Shown here: piece by piece, positions 41,011 through 49,313 of the stretch | Position numbering within the stretch: position 1 is the first letter of the stretch | How the letters are laid out: each line of letters opens with the position of its first letter | Assembly: GCA_044868005.1 (NCBI GenBank) | Contig: JBIOVX010000230.1 | Coordinates: 1 to 64,000, forward strand | Direction of reading: 5' to 3' | Source of the DNA: DATARR01 sp044868005 | GTDB taxonomy: Bacteria > Acidobacteriota > Thermoanaerobaculia > Multivoradales > UBA5704 | Length of the DNA: 64,000 nt | Position numbers and translations under genes: made by a program | Notes under the pieces: model-generated | Seen by the model: only the letters and a program-made list of their open reading frames with translations | Told to the model about the DNA's origin: nothing | Database searches by the model: none

Positions 41011-41721
41011 CTAGGCGTTCTTCCTGCGCAGCTCGTCGCTGCGCAGTGCGTCGCGGATACCTTCGAGCGCGTCGATCTGCTCCTCCTCGTAGTCCCTGTA
41101 CTCCCTGCACCAGGAGTCGAGGATGCGGGAGAAGACGCGCAGGTTCCTGGCGCCGCCCGGAGACGGGCCGTAGTCGGCGATCACCTGGTTGTTGAACTCC
41201 TCCCGCGAGACGTCGTCCCGCACCACCCTCTGGCCGTGCTCCAGCACGCCGCGGCTCTGGCCGCGGCCGATGGAGACCAGCGTGTACTCCACCAGCCGCA
41301 CCCGGTCGCTGCGCCGGTCGCCGCACCGGTACCGCCGCCGGTAGCAGCAGTCGTCGCGCTCGCAGCCCCAGCCGCCGCAGGAGCACCGGTCGCTCTTGCC
41401 CCAGCGGTCCCCGCCGTCGCCGTCGCGCCAGCCGTCTCGCCCGCCGTCGTGGCAGCGCGAGCCATCCCGCCATTGGGTACAGTCGTCGTCGTCCCGGTCT
41501 CCCCAACTGTCGCAATCCCAGTCGCGCTCGCGGCGGCCGGGATCGCGCCAGCCGTCGCTCGACCGGTCGCAGTCGTCGCGCCGGTCCAAACAGCCGGTGA
41601 ATCTGCGGGTCCAGGACGTCATGTCGCCGCCGAAGGTCTGCATCGAGCGCGACATCATGTCGGCGAACATGTTCATCGGCATGCTCATCAGCTGACCGAA
41701 GGCCTGCATCATCTGTTGCAT
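41011..41721 (-). CDS. low-complexity Asp/Arg/Cys/Gly protein with shared C-terminal module
   Basis: A 236-residue protein with an excellent ribosome site (AGGAGGAGG). An amphipathic Met-rich N terminus (MQQMMQAFGQLMSMPMNMFA) resembles a membrane- or granule-surface helix. Residues about 45-135 are a highly charged stretch of D, R, G, W and about a dozen Cys (DRRDDCDRSSDGWRDPG, CSCGGWGCERDDCC), suggestive of metal binding or phase separation. The C-terminal 100 residues carry the module also found at the N terminus of the Kelch protein: RVVRDDVSREEFNNQVIADY, LRVFSRILD, YEEEQIDALEGIRDALRSDE. Function unknown. Confidence 0.72.
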   Translation of the reverse strand: MQQMMQAFGQLMSMPMNMFADMMSRSMQTFGGDMTSWTRRFTGCLDRRDDCDRSSDGWRDPGRRERDWDCDSWGDRDDDDCTQWRDGSRCHDGGRDGWRDGDGGDRWGKSDRCSCGGWGCERDDCCYRRRYRCGDRRSDRVRLVEYTLVSIGRGQSRGVLEHGQRVVRDDVSREEFNNQVIADYGPSPGGARNLRVFSRILDSWCREYRDYEEEQIDALEGIRDALRSDELRRKNA

Positions 41722-41755
41722 CGTGCCTCCTCCTTTCGGAGTCGTGAGCTCCTGC

Positions 41756-43459
41756 TCAGTTGTCCTTGCGTTTGCGGGCGGCGCCTCCGGCCAGGCCGAG
41801 CAACAGGGCGCCCAGCCCGGCGAAGAGAAGCGTCGCGATGACCTCGATCCACCGCCGCCCGGCAGGCATCGCCGCGGCGAGCCGGCCGGCCACCAGGGCC
41901 ACGGCGGCCATCAGCATTCCCAGGGCGCCGGCCCCGGCGGTCGCGTTCTGCCGGCGTTCGCGCCGGGCGGGTGCCGTGGAGGGCGCGTGTCGCCGCCGCT
42001 CGACGCCGTCGAGGGCGGCTTCCAGTTGCCGCGGCAAGGCGGCGAGCGCTCGCGCGTAACTTTCCATCACGCGCACCATGGCTCTGGGCTCCCTGCCCAA
42101 GCGCCGCCACTCGCTCCAGGTGGCCTGCCAGCGCAGGTCCTCCAGGGCGGTGACCAGGGGATCGTCGACCTCGAGCCCTGCTTCGGCGGCCGGCGCGAGG
42201 GGCGCCATGACGCGCGCCAGCCAGAAGACGCCCCGATAGAAGTCGGCGAGGGCCGGCCGCGCCGTGAAGCCGTAGCGATGGGCGAGCTGCCAGTGCGCGA
42301 GGAGGTGCCTGGCGAGGGCGTCGCGGCCCGCGCTCAGCTGCCGGTCGGCCAGCGGCGCGAGCTGCCGCAGGCGCTTCTTGAAGGCGTCCGCGTCGGCCTG
42401 CGGTCCGGGCTCGAGCTCGGAGAGCAGACAGTCGGCGGCCCGCTCCGGGTCGTGATCGGCGGTGGCGCATACATAATCCCATAAGGGTCCCTGCGAGGCG
42501 CTGGTCAGGCGGCCGAAGGTACCCGCCTCGACCGCGATGCGGCCATCGTCGAGGAGCAGCAGATCCGCCTCCAGCGGAAAGCGCTCGCCGGCGAACGCCA
42601 GCTCGAGCCACGCCAGCGCCAGCCGCGGCGCGAGGTCGTAGGTCGGGCCGTAGCGGTCCGTTCCCCACGCCGCTCGCCCATGGGCTTCCCGTGCAGAGGT
42701 CGTGCCTGGGAAGCGATGCCCCGCCGCCAGCCGCCGCCCGGCGAGCACCGAGGTGGTGAGCACGGCGGCGGTGGAGAAGGGACGTTCGATGGCCGGTGCG
42801 GTCAGCAGGCCGCGCGCCGCCGGCGGGGGCTCACCCAAAGGCACGGTCGCGGGTGTCGCGAGGGCGGCGAGCGCCTCGGCCTGGCTCCCCGCATCGATCT
42901 CCGCCTCCAGGGCGGTGCCGAAGTCGGCGATGGCCGCGGCGAGGTCCTCCCGGCTGCCGTTCCAGCCCGCCTGCAGCAGCGGCAGGAGCGGCAGGTCGCG
43001 CTCCATCTCCTGCTCCAGGCCGGGCCGGCGCAGGCGAACGAGGATTGGCCGGCGGCCGGGGAGAGTGGCGTGGTGGACCTGCCAGAGGGGACCGGAGGAG
43101 ACCGGCGTTGCCTCGAAAGTGGCGAAGAGCTCCGCGGGTCCCGCACCCACCTCCTCGACGAGGCGGCTCGTCACCGCGGCGGCCGGCGCCGCGGTGTCAT
43201 CCGGCGTCTCCGCCAGCTCCAGGCACGCAGCCGGCGCGAAGAGATCGGCCCGCCAGGAGAGGTAGCGGGCGAAAGCCGTGAACACGGGCCCGAGTCTGGA
43301 GAGCGTTCGCGCCAGGTCGCGGGCGCTCTCGGCGTCGAGGGGAGCGCCCGCCGGCGGCGGTGAGCGGCGCACGCCGCTCCAACCGCGCGCGGCGAGATGG
43401 CGCTCCACCTCCCCGCGGCGCGCGGCGTCGGCGGCCCTGGCCAGGCTCAGCCGCGCCAT
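41756..43459 (-). CDS. UbiB/ABC1-like pseudokinase with C-terminal membrane anchor
   Basis: A 567-residue protein starting at 43459, overlapping the upstream stop by 13 bp. Its N-terminal half follows the ABC1/UbiB layout (LGPVFTAFARYLSWRADLFA, WQVHHATLPGRRPILVRLRR, PGLEQEMERDLPLLPLL), but the KxGQ motif is absent, the ATP-binding Lys is Arg (VRLRRPG), and in place of the HxD..N/DFG region it reads LLLDDGRIAVEAGTFGRLT. It is therefore expected to be catalytically dead. Two membrane helices end the protein (LGMLMAAVALVAGRLAAAM, VIATLLFAGLGALLLGLAGG). A canonical UbiB is encoded two genes upstream, suggesting an active/inactive kinase pair. Confidence 0.75.
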   Translation of the reverse strand: MARLSLARAADAARRGEVERHLAARGWSGVRRSPPPAGAPLDAESARDLARTLSRLGPVFTAFARYLSWRADLFAPAACLELAETPDDTAAPAAAVTSRLVEEVGAGPAELFATFEATPVSSGPLWQVHHATLPGRRPILVRLRRPGLEQEMERDLPLLPLLQAGWNGSREDLAAAIADFGTALEAEIDAGSQAEALAALATPATVPLGEPPPAARGLLTAPAIERPFSTAAVLTTSVLAGRRLAAGHRFPGTTSAREAHGRAAWGTDRYGPTYDLAPRLALAWLELAFAGERFPLEADLLLLDDGRIAVEAGTFGRLTSASQGPLWDYVCATADHDPERAADCLLSELEPGPQADADAFKKRLRQLAPLADRQLSAGRDALARHLLAHWQLAHRYGFTARPALADFYRGVFWLARVMAPLAPAAEAGLEVDDPLVTALEDLRWQATWSEWRRLGREPRAMVRVMESYARALAALPRQLEAALDGVERRRHAPSTAPARRERRQNATAGAGALGMLMAAVALVAGRLAAAMPAGRRWIEVIATLLFAGLGALLLGLAGGAARKRKDN

Positions 43460-44775
43460 CCTCTGCGTTCCCGGAAAAGCCCGCGCCAGAAGCCGTAGCG
43501 GAAGATCTCGCCCATGCGGCCCTCGCGCTCCAGGGCGGGCAGCAGCGCCAGCGCCCGCCGCGCCGGATCGCCCACCAGTTGGTCCCAGCGCCGCGCGCTG
43601 CCGCGGGCCGGCCGGTAGCTCACGAAGTCTTCGATCAGCGCCGCGCCCGGTGTGGTCGCCGCCCGCATGGCGATCGAGGAGGCCACGCCCTCGGCGAAGG
43701 CGTCGGTGGCGGCCAGCTCGTCGCCGTGCGGCCGGATCCACAGCTCCTCCAGGATCCACGGCTGGCGCTGGTTGACCAGCGTGATCGCCCAGGCGAGGCC
43801 GGTCACGGCGTTGAGCCAGGCGCGCTCGCCGGTTGCCTCGTGGCGCGCCTGGGAGAAGACCTGCTCGCTCGAGCAGGGCAGGAAGTTGAGCGGCGAGAAG
43901 TAGATGGCCCGGCCGGCGCCGTGCCAGAAGTAATCGTGGACTTGCGGGGCCACGCGGCGTACCGCGCGGTTGACCCGCGAGAGCAGCGGCGGATGGAACA
44001 GGCGGGTGACCAGCCCCAGCGACTCGTAGGCGGCGCCGAGGTCGCCGGGCCGCGAGTTGTCGCGGCACAGGCGGACCACCGTGTCCACGCTCTCGTCGAT
44101 CGCGCCGCGCGTGGGCGCTTTGGCGACGGCGTCGATCTCCAGTTGTGCGGCCCACAGGCCGACGCCGGCGTGAAGCATCAGCATGCTCTTCTCGGGCAGC
44201 CCGTCCGCCACCCTGCCGGTGAGCAGGCCGTGCGGCGTCCGGCCGCGGTCCGAGAAGCTCACGCCCCAATCGTGGCCCAGCCCCTCGACCGCCCACAGGG
44301 CCGGAAACTCGCCGATGCCGTAGGCGCGCTCGGCGAGGTCTTGGATGGGCAGCGGGAAGCGGTCCGGGATGCCGAGGATGAGCGCGTTCTCGCGCACCAG
44401 CACGTAGACCTCGGCCTTGTTCAGCAACTCGACTCCCGCCGCCGGCGCACCGCCCGAGAACAGCACCTCGAAGCCGCCGGCCGTGCGCCGCGCCAGCTCC
44501 GCCGCCAGCCGCGGCAGCGTGCCGGCATCGAGCGGCTCCGGGCCGAGCGCCTGGCGCAGGAGGTCCGCGGCGCCGTCCTGGGCGCGGTCGAAGAGCGAGA
44601 AGATCCGCGACGATTGCGGCCCCATCCGGCGCCGCGCCTCCACGGTCACGTCGTCGAGCGGCGCCGCGGCGCCGCGCGCCGGAGGCCGGGCGGCGAAGAC
44701 CTCGGCCAGTTGCTGCGCGCCGAGGACGGGCAGAGACCAGGACATCGAAAGCAGCGACCGCGCCAGCTCACGCAT
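43447..44775 (-). CDS. DUF1702-like protein 2
   Basis: A 442-residue protein; ATG 44775 lies inside the preceding gene (8-bp overlap). About 110 residues longer at the N terminus than DUF1702-like protein 1. Shared marks: NKAEVYVL, FPALWAVEGLGHDWG, LMLHAGVGLWAAQ, DYFWHGAGRAIYFSPLNFLP and GLAWAITLVNQRQ. Extra N-terminal residues about 10-110 are helical. The two paralogues in one operon may form a heteromer. See DUF1702-like protein 1 for the family argument and its limits. Confidence 0.64.
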   Translation of the reverse strand: MRELARSLLSMSWSLPVLGAQQLAEVFAARPPARGAAAPLDDVTVEARRRMGPQSSRIFSLFDRAQDGAADLLRQALGPEPLDAGTLPRLAAELARRTAGGFEVLFSGGAPAAGVELLNKAEVYVLVRENALILGIPDRFPLPIQDLAERAYGIGEFPALWAVEGLGHDWGVSFSDRGRTPHGLLTGRVADGLPEKSMLMLHAGVGLWAAQLEIDAVAKAPTRGAIDESVDTVVRLCRDNSRPGDLGAAYESLGLVTRLFHPPLLSRVNRAVRRVAPQVHDYFWHGAGRAIYFSPLNFLPCSSEQVFSQARHEATGERAWLNAVTGLAWAITLVNQRQPWILEELWIRPHGDELAATDAFAEGVASSIAMRAATTPGAALIEDFVSYRPARGSARRWDQLVGDPARRALALLPALEREGRMGEIFRYGFWRGLFRERRGWRG

Positions 44776-45121
44776 CGCCCGGCTCCTCGTCCCCGGCCGG
44801 CGGCGCTCCCCGGCGGCGGGTGTTGGCGCGGGCCAGGATCTCGTGCCACCAGCCGGCCGCCTCGGCCGGCTCGACCGGCGGCCGCTCGGCGAAGCCGGCC
44901 AGGGTATCGACCATGCCGCGCTCCATCTGCTCGCCGAGGCGGAAGAAGTCGCGCGCCGAGCCCCTGAGGCGCTCGGCGGCGGCATGGCGGATGGCGTCGA
45001 GACCTTGCCGCCGCGCCGAGGCGCCCATCTGCGAAGCGGCCACCAGCGCCGCCGCGCCGGCCAGCCGGCTCATGGACACGGCCCAGTCGAGAAAGTCGCT
45101 TCCGGAGTTGGCGCGGCGCAT
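44768..45121 (-). CDS. small helical phasin-like protein
   Basis: A 117-residue all-helical protein (DFLDWAVSMSRLAGAAALVA, then DAIRHAAAERLRGSARDFFR, LGEQMERGMVDTLAGFAERP) with a disordered Arg/Asp tail. The first helix is amphipathic to hydrophobic. Its look is that of phasins or other surface-associated helical proteins, but similarity is compositional only. It lies 25 bp after UbiB and overlaps DUF1702-like protein 2 by 8 bp. Confidence 0.6.
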   Translation of the reverse strand: MRRANSGSDFLDWAVSMSRLAGAAALVAASQMGASARRQGLDAIRHAAAERLRGSARDFFRLGEQMERGMVDTLAGFAERPPVEPAEAAGWWHEILARANTRRRGAPPAGDEEPGDA

Positions 45122-45146
45122 GACGGTTTCCTCGTTTGCCGGATCT

Positions 45147-46793
45147 TCAGGCCAGGCGGCGGAGCGCCGCGAGCGTGGAGAGGGCCGCGGCGCCGGCGAA
45201 GCCGAGCTCGGCCGTCCACAGGTTGAAGCCGAGGCCGGCGGCCTGCGGGACGAGGGTCGCCAGCAGGGCGGCGCCCAGGGCAGCAGCGCCGAGGGTGAGG
45301 GCGCGGACCCGCAGCCGTTCCGTGTCGCTCTCTGCGGGATGCCGCTCGTCCCCGTCCCGATCCTCCGCCAGGTGCTCGAGGAGTCGCGTCATGCGCGCCG
45401 GACCCTCGTAGAGCAGGCGGTTGCCGGCGTCCGACCAGGCGAGGACCGTGCCGGACGAGAGCAGGCCCCGCCGCGCTTCGGAGGAGAGGATCTCGGCGCA
45501 GCGGACGGCGAGCTGACGGCCGATGTCGAATCCCGGCGCGAAGCGGCCGAGCAGGCCGTCGATGGCGATCGCCGAGCGGATGTACTTGACGATGTCGCGC
45601 TCGGGCATCACGCGGGTGGCCCGCGAGAGCTGCAGCATCTCGGTGAAGATCGGAGTGATCTTGGCCTTGAGGCGGCGCTCGCCCCCCTGCTCCTCGTACC
45701 AGCCGGCGGCCAGCCGGTCGATGCCGGCGCGGAAGCCGGCGATGTCGGAGGCGGCGTCGTGGACGGTGATCTTCAGATACTCGCTCTTGATGGTCTCGAG
45801 GTCGCCGCGCGCCAGGGCCAGCGTCATCGCCAGCAGATGGCGGCGCGAGTAGCGGCTCATCTGGCCGGTGATGCCGAAGTCGATGTAGCCGACCTGCGAG
45901 CCGTCTAGGATGATGAGGTTCGCCGGGTGCAGGTCGGCGTGGTAGATGCCGTGGCGGAAGGCGTCGCCGATGAAGTTGTCGACGATCGCGGCGGCGAAGC
46001 GATGGCGGTCGAAGCCGCGCGCCGCGAGGCGCCGCGGCAGCACTTCGTCGCCCTCTTCGAGCGCCCGCAGGTAGCCGAGGAGGGTGGTGCCGTTCAGATA
46101 TTCCGCCACCAGGGTGCGCCGGGTGGTGAACTCGGCATAGACCTCCGGCACGCGCTGCGCCGGGTTGTGCGCCGCCAGCAGGTACAGCTCCTCGCCGTAC
46201 CGCGCCTCGTACCGGTAGTCGAGCTCCTCGCGGCTCCAGGCGATGAACTCGGACACCGGATCGACCAGCCAGTAGCCGGCCCGGATGCGCAAGGCGCGGA
46301 TCAGCCGCAAGGTGACGATCATCAGGCGGATGTCCGCCGCGAACTCCCGCTCGACGTTCGGCCGCTGGATCTTGATCGCCACCTTCCTGCCGCCGAGGAA
46401 GCCGGCGTAGACCTGGCCCACCGACGCCGTGGCGATGGGCGCGCGCTCGACCGCGTCGAAGACCTCGCCCGGAGACCGGCCCAGCTCCTGGCGGAAGATC
46501 GCCTCGGCCGCCTCCCAGGGCACGGGCGCGATGCGGTCGAGCAGCTTGAAGAGGGCGTTGCAGTATGCGAGCGGCAGGACGTCGGGCTGCAAGGCCAGCA
46601 TCTGCCCGAACTTGACGAAGGTGCCGCCGAGATCCTCGAAGAGGGTCCGCAGCCGCTCCGGCCCGGTCAGCCGGGCGTTCGGCAGCCGGCGCGCGAGCGG
46701 GGGATAGCGGCCGGCCAGGACGCCGAGGCCGTGGGCGAGAAGGACGCGAACGATCCTTCCCAGGCGCCTCAGCCCCATCCAGAAATCCGCCAC
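45147..46793 (-). CDS. UbiB/AarF (ABC1) family atypical kinase
   Basis: A 548-residue protein with all family motifs: GGTFVKFGQMLALQPDVLP (KxGQ), VGQVYAGFLGGRKVAIKIQR (A-loop and ATP-binding Lys), YHADLHPANLIIL (catalytic loop), GYIDFGITGQM (DFG), and two hydrophobic segments at the C terminus. UbiB proteins are needed for ubiquinone synthesis and more generally for handling isoprenoid lipids at the membrane. No ubi or menaquinone genes are nearby, and the gene heads the DUF1702-like operon, so a special role in that operon is more likely than housekeeping. Divergent from the CRTAC1 gene across 98 bp. Confidence 0.92.
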   Translation of the reverse strand: MADFWMGLRRLGRIVRVLLAHGLGVLAGRYPPLARRLPNARLTGPERLRTLFEDLGGTFVKFGQMLALQPDVLPLAYCNALFKLLDRIAPVPWEAAEAIFRQELGRSPGEVFDAVERAPIATASVGQVYAGFLGGRKVAIKIQRPNVEREFAADIRLMIVTLRLIRALRIRAGYWLVDPVSEFIAWSREELDYRYEARYGEELYLLAAHNPAQRVPEVYAEFTTRRTLVAEYLNGTTLLGYLRALEEGDEVLPRRLAARGFDRHRFAAAIVDNFIGDAFRHGIYHADLHPANLIILDGSQVGYIDFGITGQMSRYSRRHLLAMTLALARGDLETIKSEYLKITVHDAASDIAGFRAGIDRLAAGWYEEQGGERRLKAKITPIFTEMLQLSRATRVMPERDIVKYIRSAIAIDGLLGRFAPGFDIGRQLAVRCAEILSSEARRGLLSSGTVLAWSDAGNRLLYEGPARMTRLLEHLAEDRDGDERHPAESDTERLRVRALTLGAAALGAALLATLVPQAAGLGFNLWTAELGFAGAAALSTLAALRRLA

Positions 46794-46891
46794 GCGTTTC
46801 CTCCCCGGCCGCGGAACGCGGCGAGCGGGATGCGTCCTTAGTCCTGATGGTACAGTAAGATGCTAAGCAGAGAAAGTGATGGAGTCGAAGG

Positions 46892-49303
46892 ATGAAAAAG
46901 GATTCAGGTGCGATGAGCTCCCGTCGAGACCCGGCGTTGAACCCCCTCCCCTCCCGCTCGCGGCGCCGCCGTTTCTTCGCCGGCGTCCTCCCCCCCGTTC
47001 TGCTCCTCCCCGTCGCCTGGCTGAGCATGGACCGGATGGAGCGGGGCGGGCGGGAGTTCGCCGACACGGGCCAGGCGATCGTCGGCAGCCTCTCCAAGCT
47101 GGCCGAGGCGGTGAGAAACCGCGACCTCGCCGGCATCAAGCGCCTCTACAGCCCGAGCTTCCAAGGGCGGCGCCTGGGGCTCAACACCGCCGAGCTCAAA
47201 GATGAGAAGGACGGCGTCCGCATCTACCGCTTCCGCTCCTCCGGGGGCGCCGCCGACCGCCGGGCGGCGCTCGCCGAATGGCAGGAATACCTGGCGGGTT
47301 TCCAGGCGATCGACGAGGCGCAGGCGCACATTCATCTCCTCGAAGACTGGGATGCGGACGGCGGCTTCGGAGCCAGCGTCCGCTTCGAGGCGATCGGCAC
47401 GCGCCGGGGCGAGGCCCACGCCGGCATCGACCGCGCCTACTGGCGCCTGCGCTTCGACCCGTCGCCGCACGGCATGGTCATCCGCGACGCCGCTCTCATC
47501 GAGGGAGACCGGTCGGTCGGCGGCGATCCCCAGTTCACCGACGTGGCCGGCGAGGCGGGCGTCGATTTCGTCAACCGCTTCTACCCGGGGTTTTTCACCA
47601 CGCCGCTGAGGTTCAAGATGCTGCGCTACGGTCCGGCCGGGATCACCGCGGCCGACGTCGACAACGACGGCTGGTACGACCTGTTCATCCCCGACGGCGT
47701 GGAGTCGCGCCTGTTCCTGAACCGTCGCGACGGCACGTTCGAGGACGTCACGGCCCGCGCCGGCCTGGCCGGGCTCGACGGCGTCTCGGTGGGCGTCTTC
47801 GCCGACTACGACAACGACGGCTTCAAGGATTTCTTCGTCAGCCGCACGTTCAAGCCCAACCAGCTCTTCCACAACCGCGGCGACGGCACGTTCGAGGACG
47901 TCACCGCCCGCGCCGGCATCGGCGCCGACTGCTGCACGACGGTCGCCTCCTGGGCCGACTATGACAAGGACGGCGATCTCGACCTCTACGTCGGCCGCTA
48001 TCTCGACCCGCGGCTGGAGATCCCGGAGAGCTTCTACGCCAGGAACGGCGTGCCCAACCAGCTCTACCGCAACGATGGCGACGGCACGTTCACCAACGTC
48101 ACCGAGCAGGCAGGGGTGGGAGAGATCGGCCTGTGCCTCGGCACGGTGTTCGGCGACTACGACGACGACGGCGATCCGGACCTCTATGTGGTCAACGACT
48201 TCGGCCGCAACACCCTCTACCGGAACAACGGCGACGGCACCTTCGCGGACGTCTCGCAAGCGGCCAACGCGCTGGCCTACGGGGCCGGCATGAGCGCCTC
48301 CTTCGGCGACTACGACAACGACGGCAAGCTCGACATCTACGTCGCCAACATCCGCTCCGAGGAGCGCTGGTTCGGCGAGTCCCCCACGGTGCAGCGGTTC
48401 CTCGTCAACTCCTGGCGCCAGGGGATCTGGAAGACCGACATGCACCTCTATTGGGAGATCGTCCGCCAGTCCGGTTTCCGCTTCCGCGAGGTCTTCCAGC
48501 AGATGGGCTCGGGCAACACGCTGCTGCGCAACAGGGGCGACGGCACCTTCGACGACGTGACCTGGAAGGCGGGCGGCAATCCTCCCGGCTGGTTCTGGGG
48601 CTCCGGCTTCGCCGACTTCGACAACGACGGCTGGCAGGACATCTACTCCGCCAACGGCTGGGTGTACGGCAGGAAGAACACCGACTTCGAGCTCGATTTC
48701 TTCAACGGCGTCTCCGGCGACCACCGCAAGTACAAGTCCGGCTACTTCTTCGACCCGAAGAACTATCACGGCGTCTCGTGGCACGGCTGGGAGCACAACC
48801 GCCACCTGCGCAACAACGGCGACGGCACCTTCTCCGAGATCGGCCGCGCCGCCGGCACGGACCTCATCCTCAACAGCCGCGGCATCGCCTTCGCGGACTT
48901 CTGGAACCGCGGCGTGCTCGACATCGCCGTCGCCGCCTCGACCGACCGCCATGCCCTGCTGCGCAACGAGGTCGGCCGCAAGCGCAACTGGCTCGCCATC
49001 GAGGTCGCCGGCGCCGCCGGGCGCCTGCCCGACGGTGCCAGCAGGGATGGCGTCGGTACGCGGGTGATCGTGAAAGCCGGCGGCAAGACGCTGACGCGCG
49101 AGGTCGCGCTGGGGGACGGCTACGGCTCGCAGAACAGCCTGCGTCTCTACTTCGGACTGGGCGGCGCCCGGCAGGCGGACGAGATCGCCGTCCGCTGGCC
49201 CCGCTCGGGACGCACCCAGAGATTCCGCAACGTCGCCGCCAACGGCATGTACCGGTTGAGCGAAGGCGACACCGCCCTGGCGCCTCTGGTGCCGGCGCGA
49301 TGA
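46892..49303 (+). CDS. CRTAC1 family protein: NTF2-like + FG-GAP/VCBS repeats + ASPIC/UnbV domain
   Basis: An 803-residue protein. A basic N terminus and one hydrophobic segment (about 30-45, FFAGVLPPVLLLPVAWLSM) anchor or export it. Residues about 55-210 look like an NTF2/SnoaL-type domain (SKLAEAVRNRDLAGIKRLYS). About ten FG-GAP/VCBS calcium-binding blades follow (DVDNDGWYDLFI, DYDNDGFKDFFV, DYDKDGDLDLYV, DYDDDGDPDLYV, DYDNDGKLDIYV, DFDNDGWQDIYS), then the ASPIC/UnbV domain (NWLAIEVAGAAGR, DGVGTRVIVKAGGKTLTREV, SLRLYFGLGGARQADEIAVR). A long spacer rich in aromatics separates the last blades. UnbV is conserved in enediyne clusters. Divergent from the UbiB/DUF1702 operon. Confidence 0.9.
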   Translation: MKKDSGAMSSRRDPALNPLPSRSRRRRFFAGVLPPVLLLPVAWLSMDRMERGGREFADTGQAIVGSLSKLAEAVRNRDLAGIKRLYSPSFQGRRLGLNTAELKDEKDGVRIYRFRSSGGAADRRAALAEWQEYLAGFQAIDEAQAHIHLLEDWDADGGFGASVRFEAIGTRRGEAHAGIDRAYWRLRFDPSPHGMVIRDAALIEGDRSVGGDPQFTDVAGEAGVDFVNRFYPGFFTTPLRFKMLRYGPAGITAADVDNDGWYDLFIPDGVESRLFLNRRDGTFEDVTARAGLAGLDGVSVGVFADYDNDGFKDFFVSRTFKPNQLFHNRGDGTFEDVTARAGIGADCCTTVASWADYDKDGDLDLYVGRYLDPRLEIPESFYARNGVPNQLYRNDGDGTFTNVTEQAGVGEIGLCLGTVFGDYDDDGDPDLYVVNDFGRNTLYRNNGDGTFADVSQAANALAYGAGMSASFGDYDNDGKLDIYVANIRSEERWFGESPTVQRFLVNSWRQGIWKTDMHLYWEIVRQSGFRFREVFQQMGSGNTLLRNRGDGTFDDVTWKAGGNPPGWFWGSGFADFDNDGWQDIYSANGWVYGRKNTDFELDFFNGVSGDHRKYKSGYFFDPKNYHGVSWHGWEHNRHLRNNGDGTFSEIGRAAGTDLILNSRGIAFADFWNRGVLDIAVAASTDRHALLRNEVGRKRNWLAIEVAGAAGRLPDGASRDGVGTRVIVKAGGKTLTREVALGDGYGSQNSLRLYFGLGGARQADEIAVRWPRSGRTQRFRNVAANGMYRLSEGDTALAPLVPAR

Positions 49304-49313
49304 AGGCCGCGGC

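Noticed and set aside
39995..49303. A complete enediyne biosynthetic cluster
   Set aside because: No iterative PKSE, thioesterase, or calicheamicin-type accessory genes are present; only the companion families occur.
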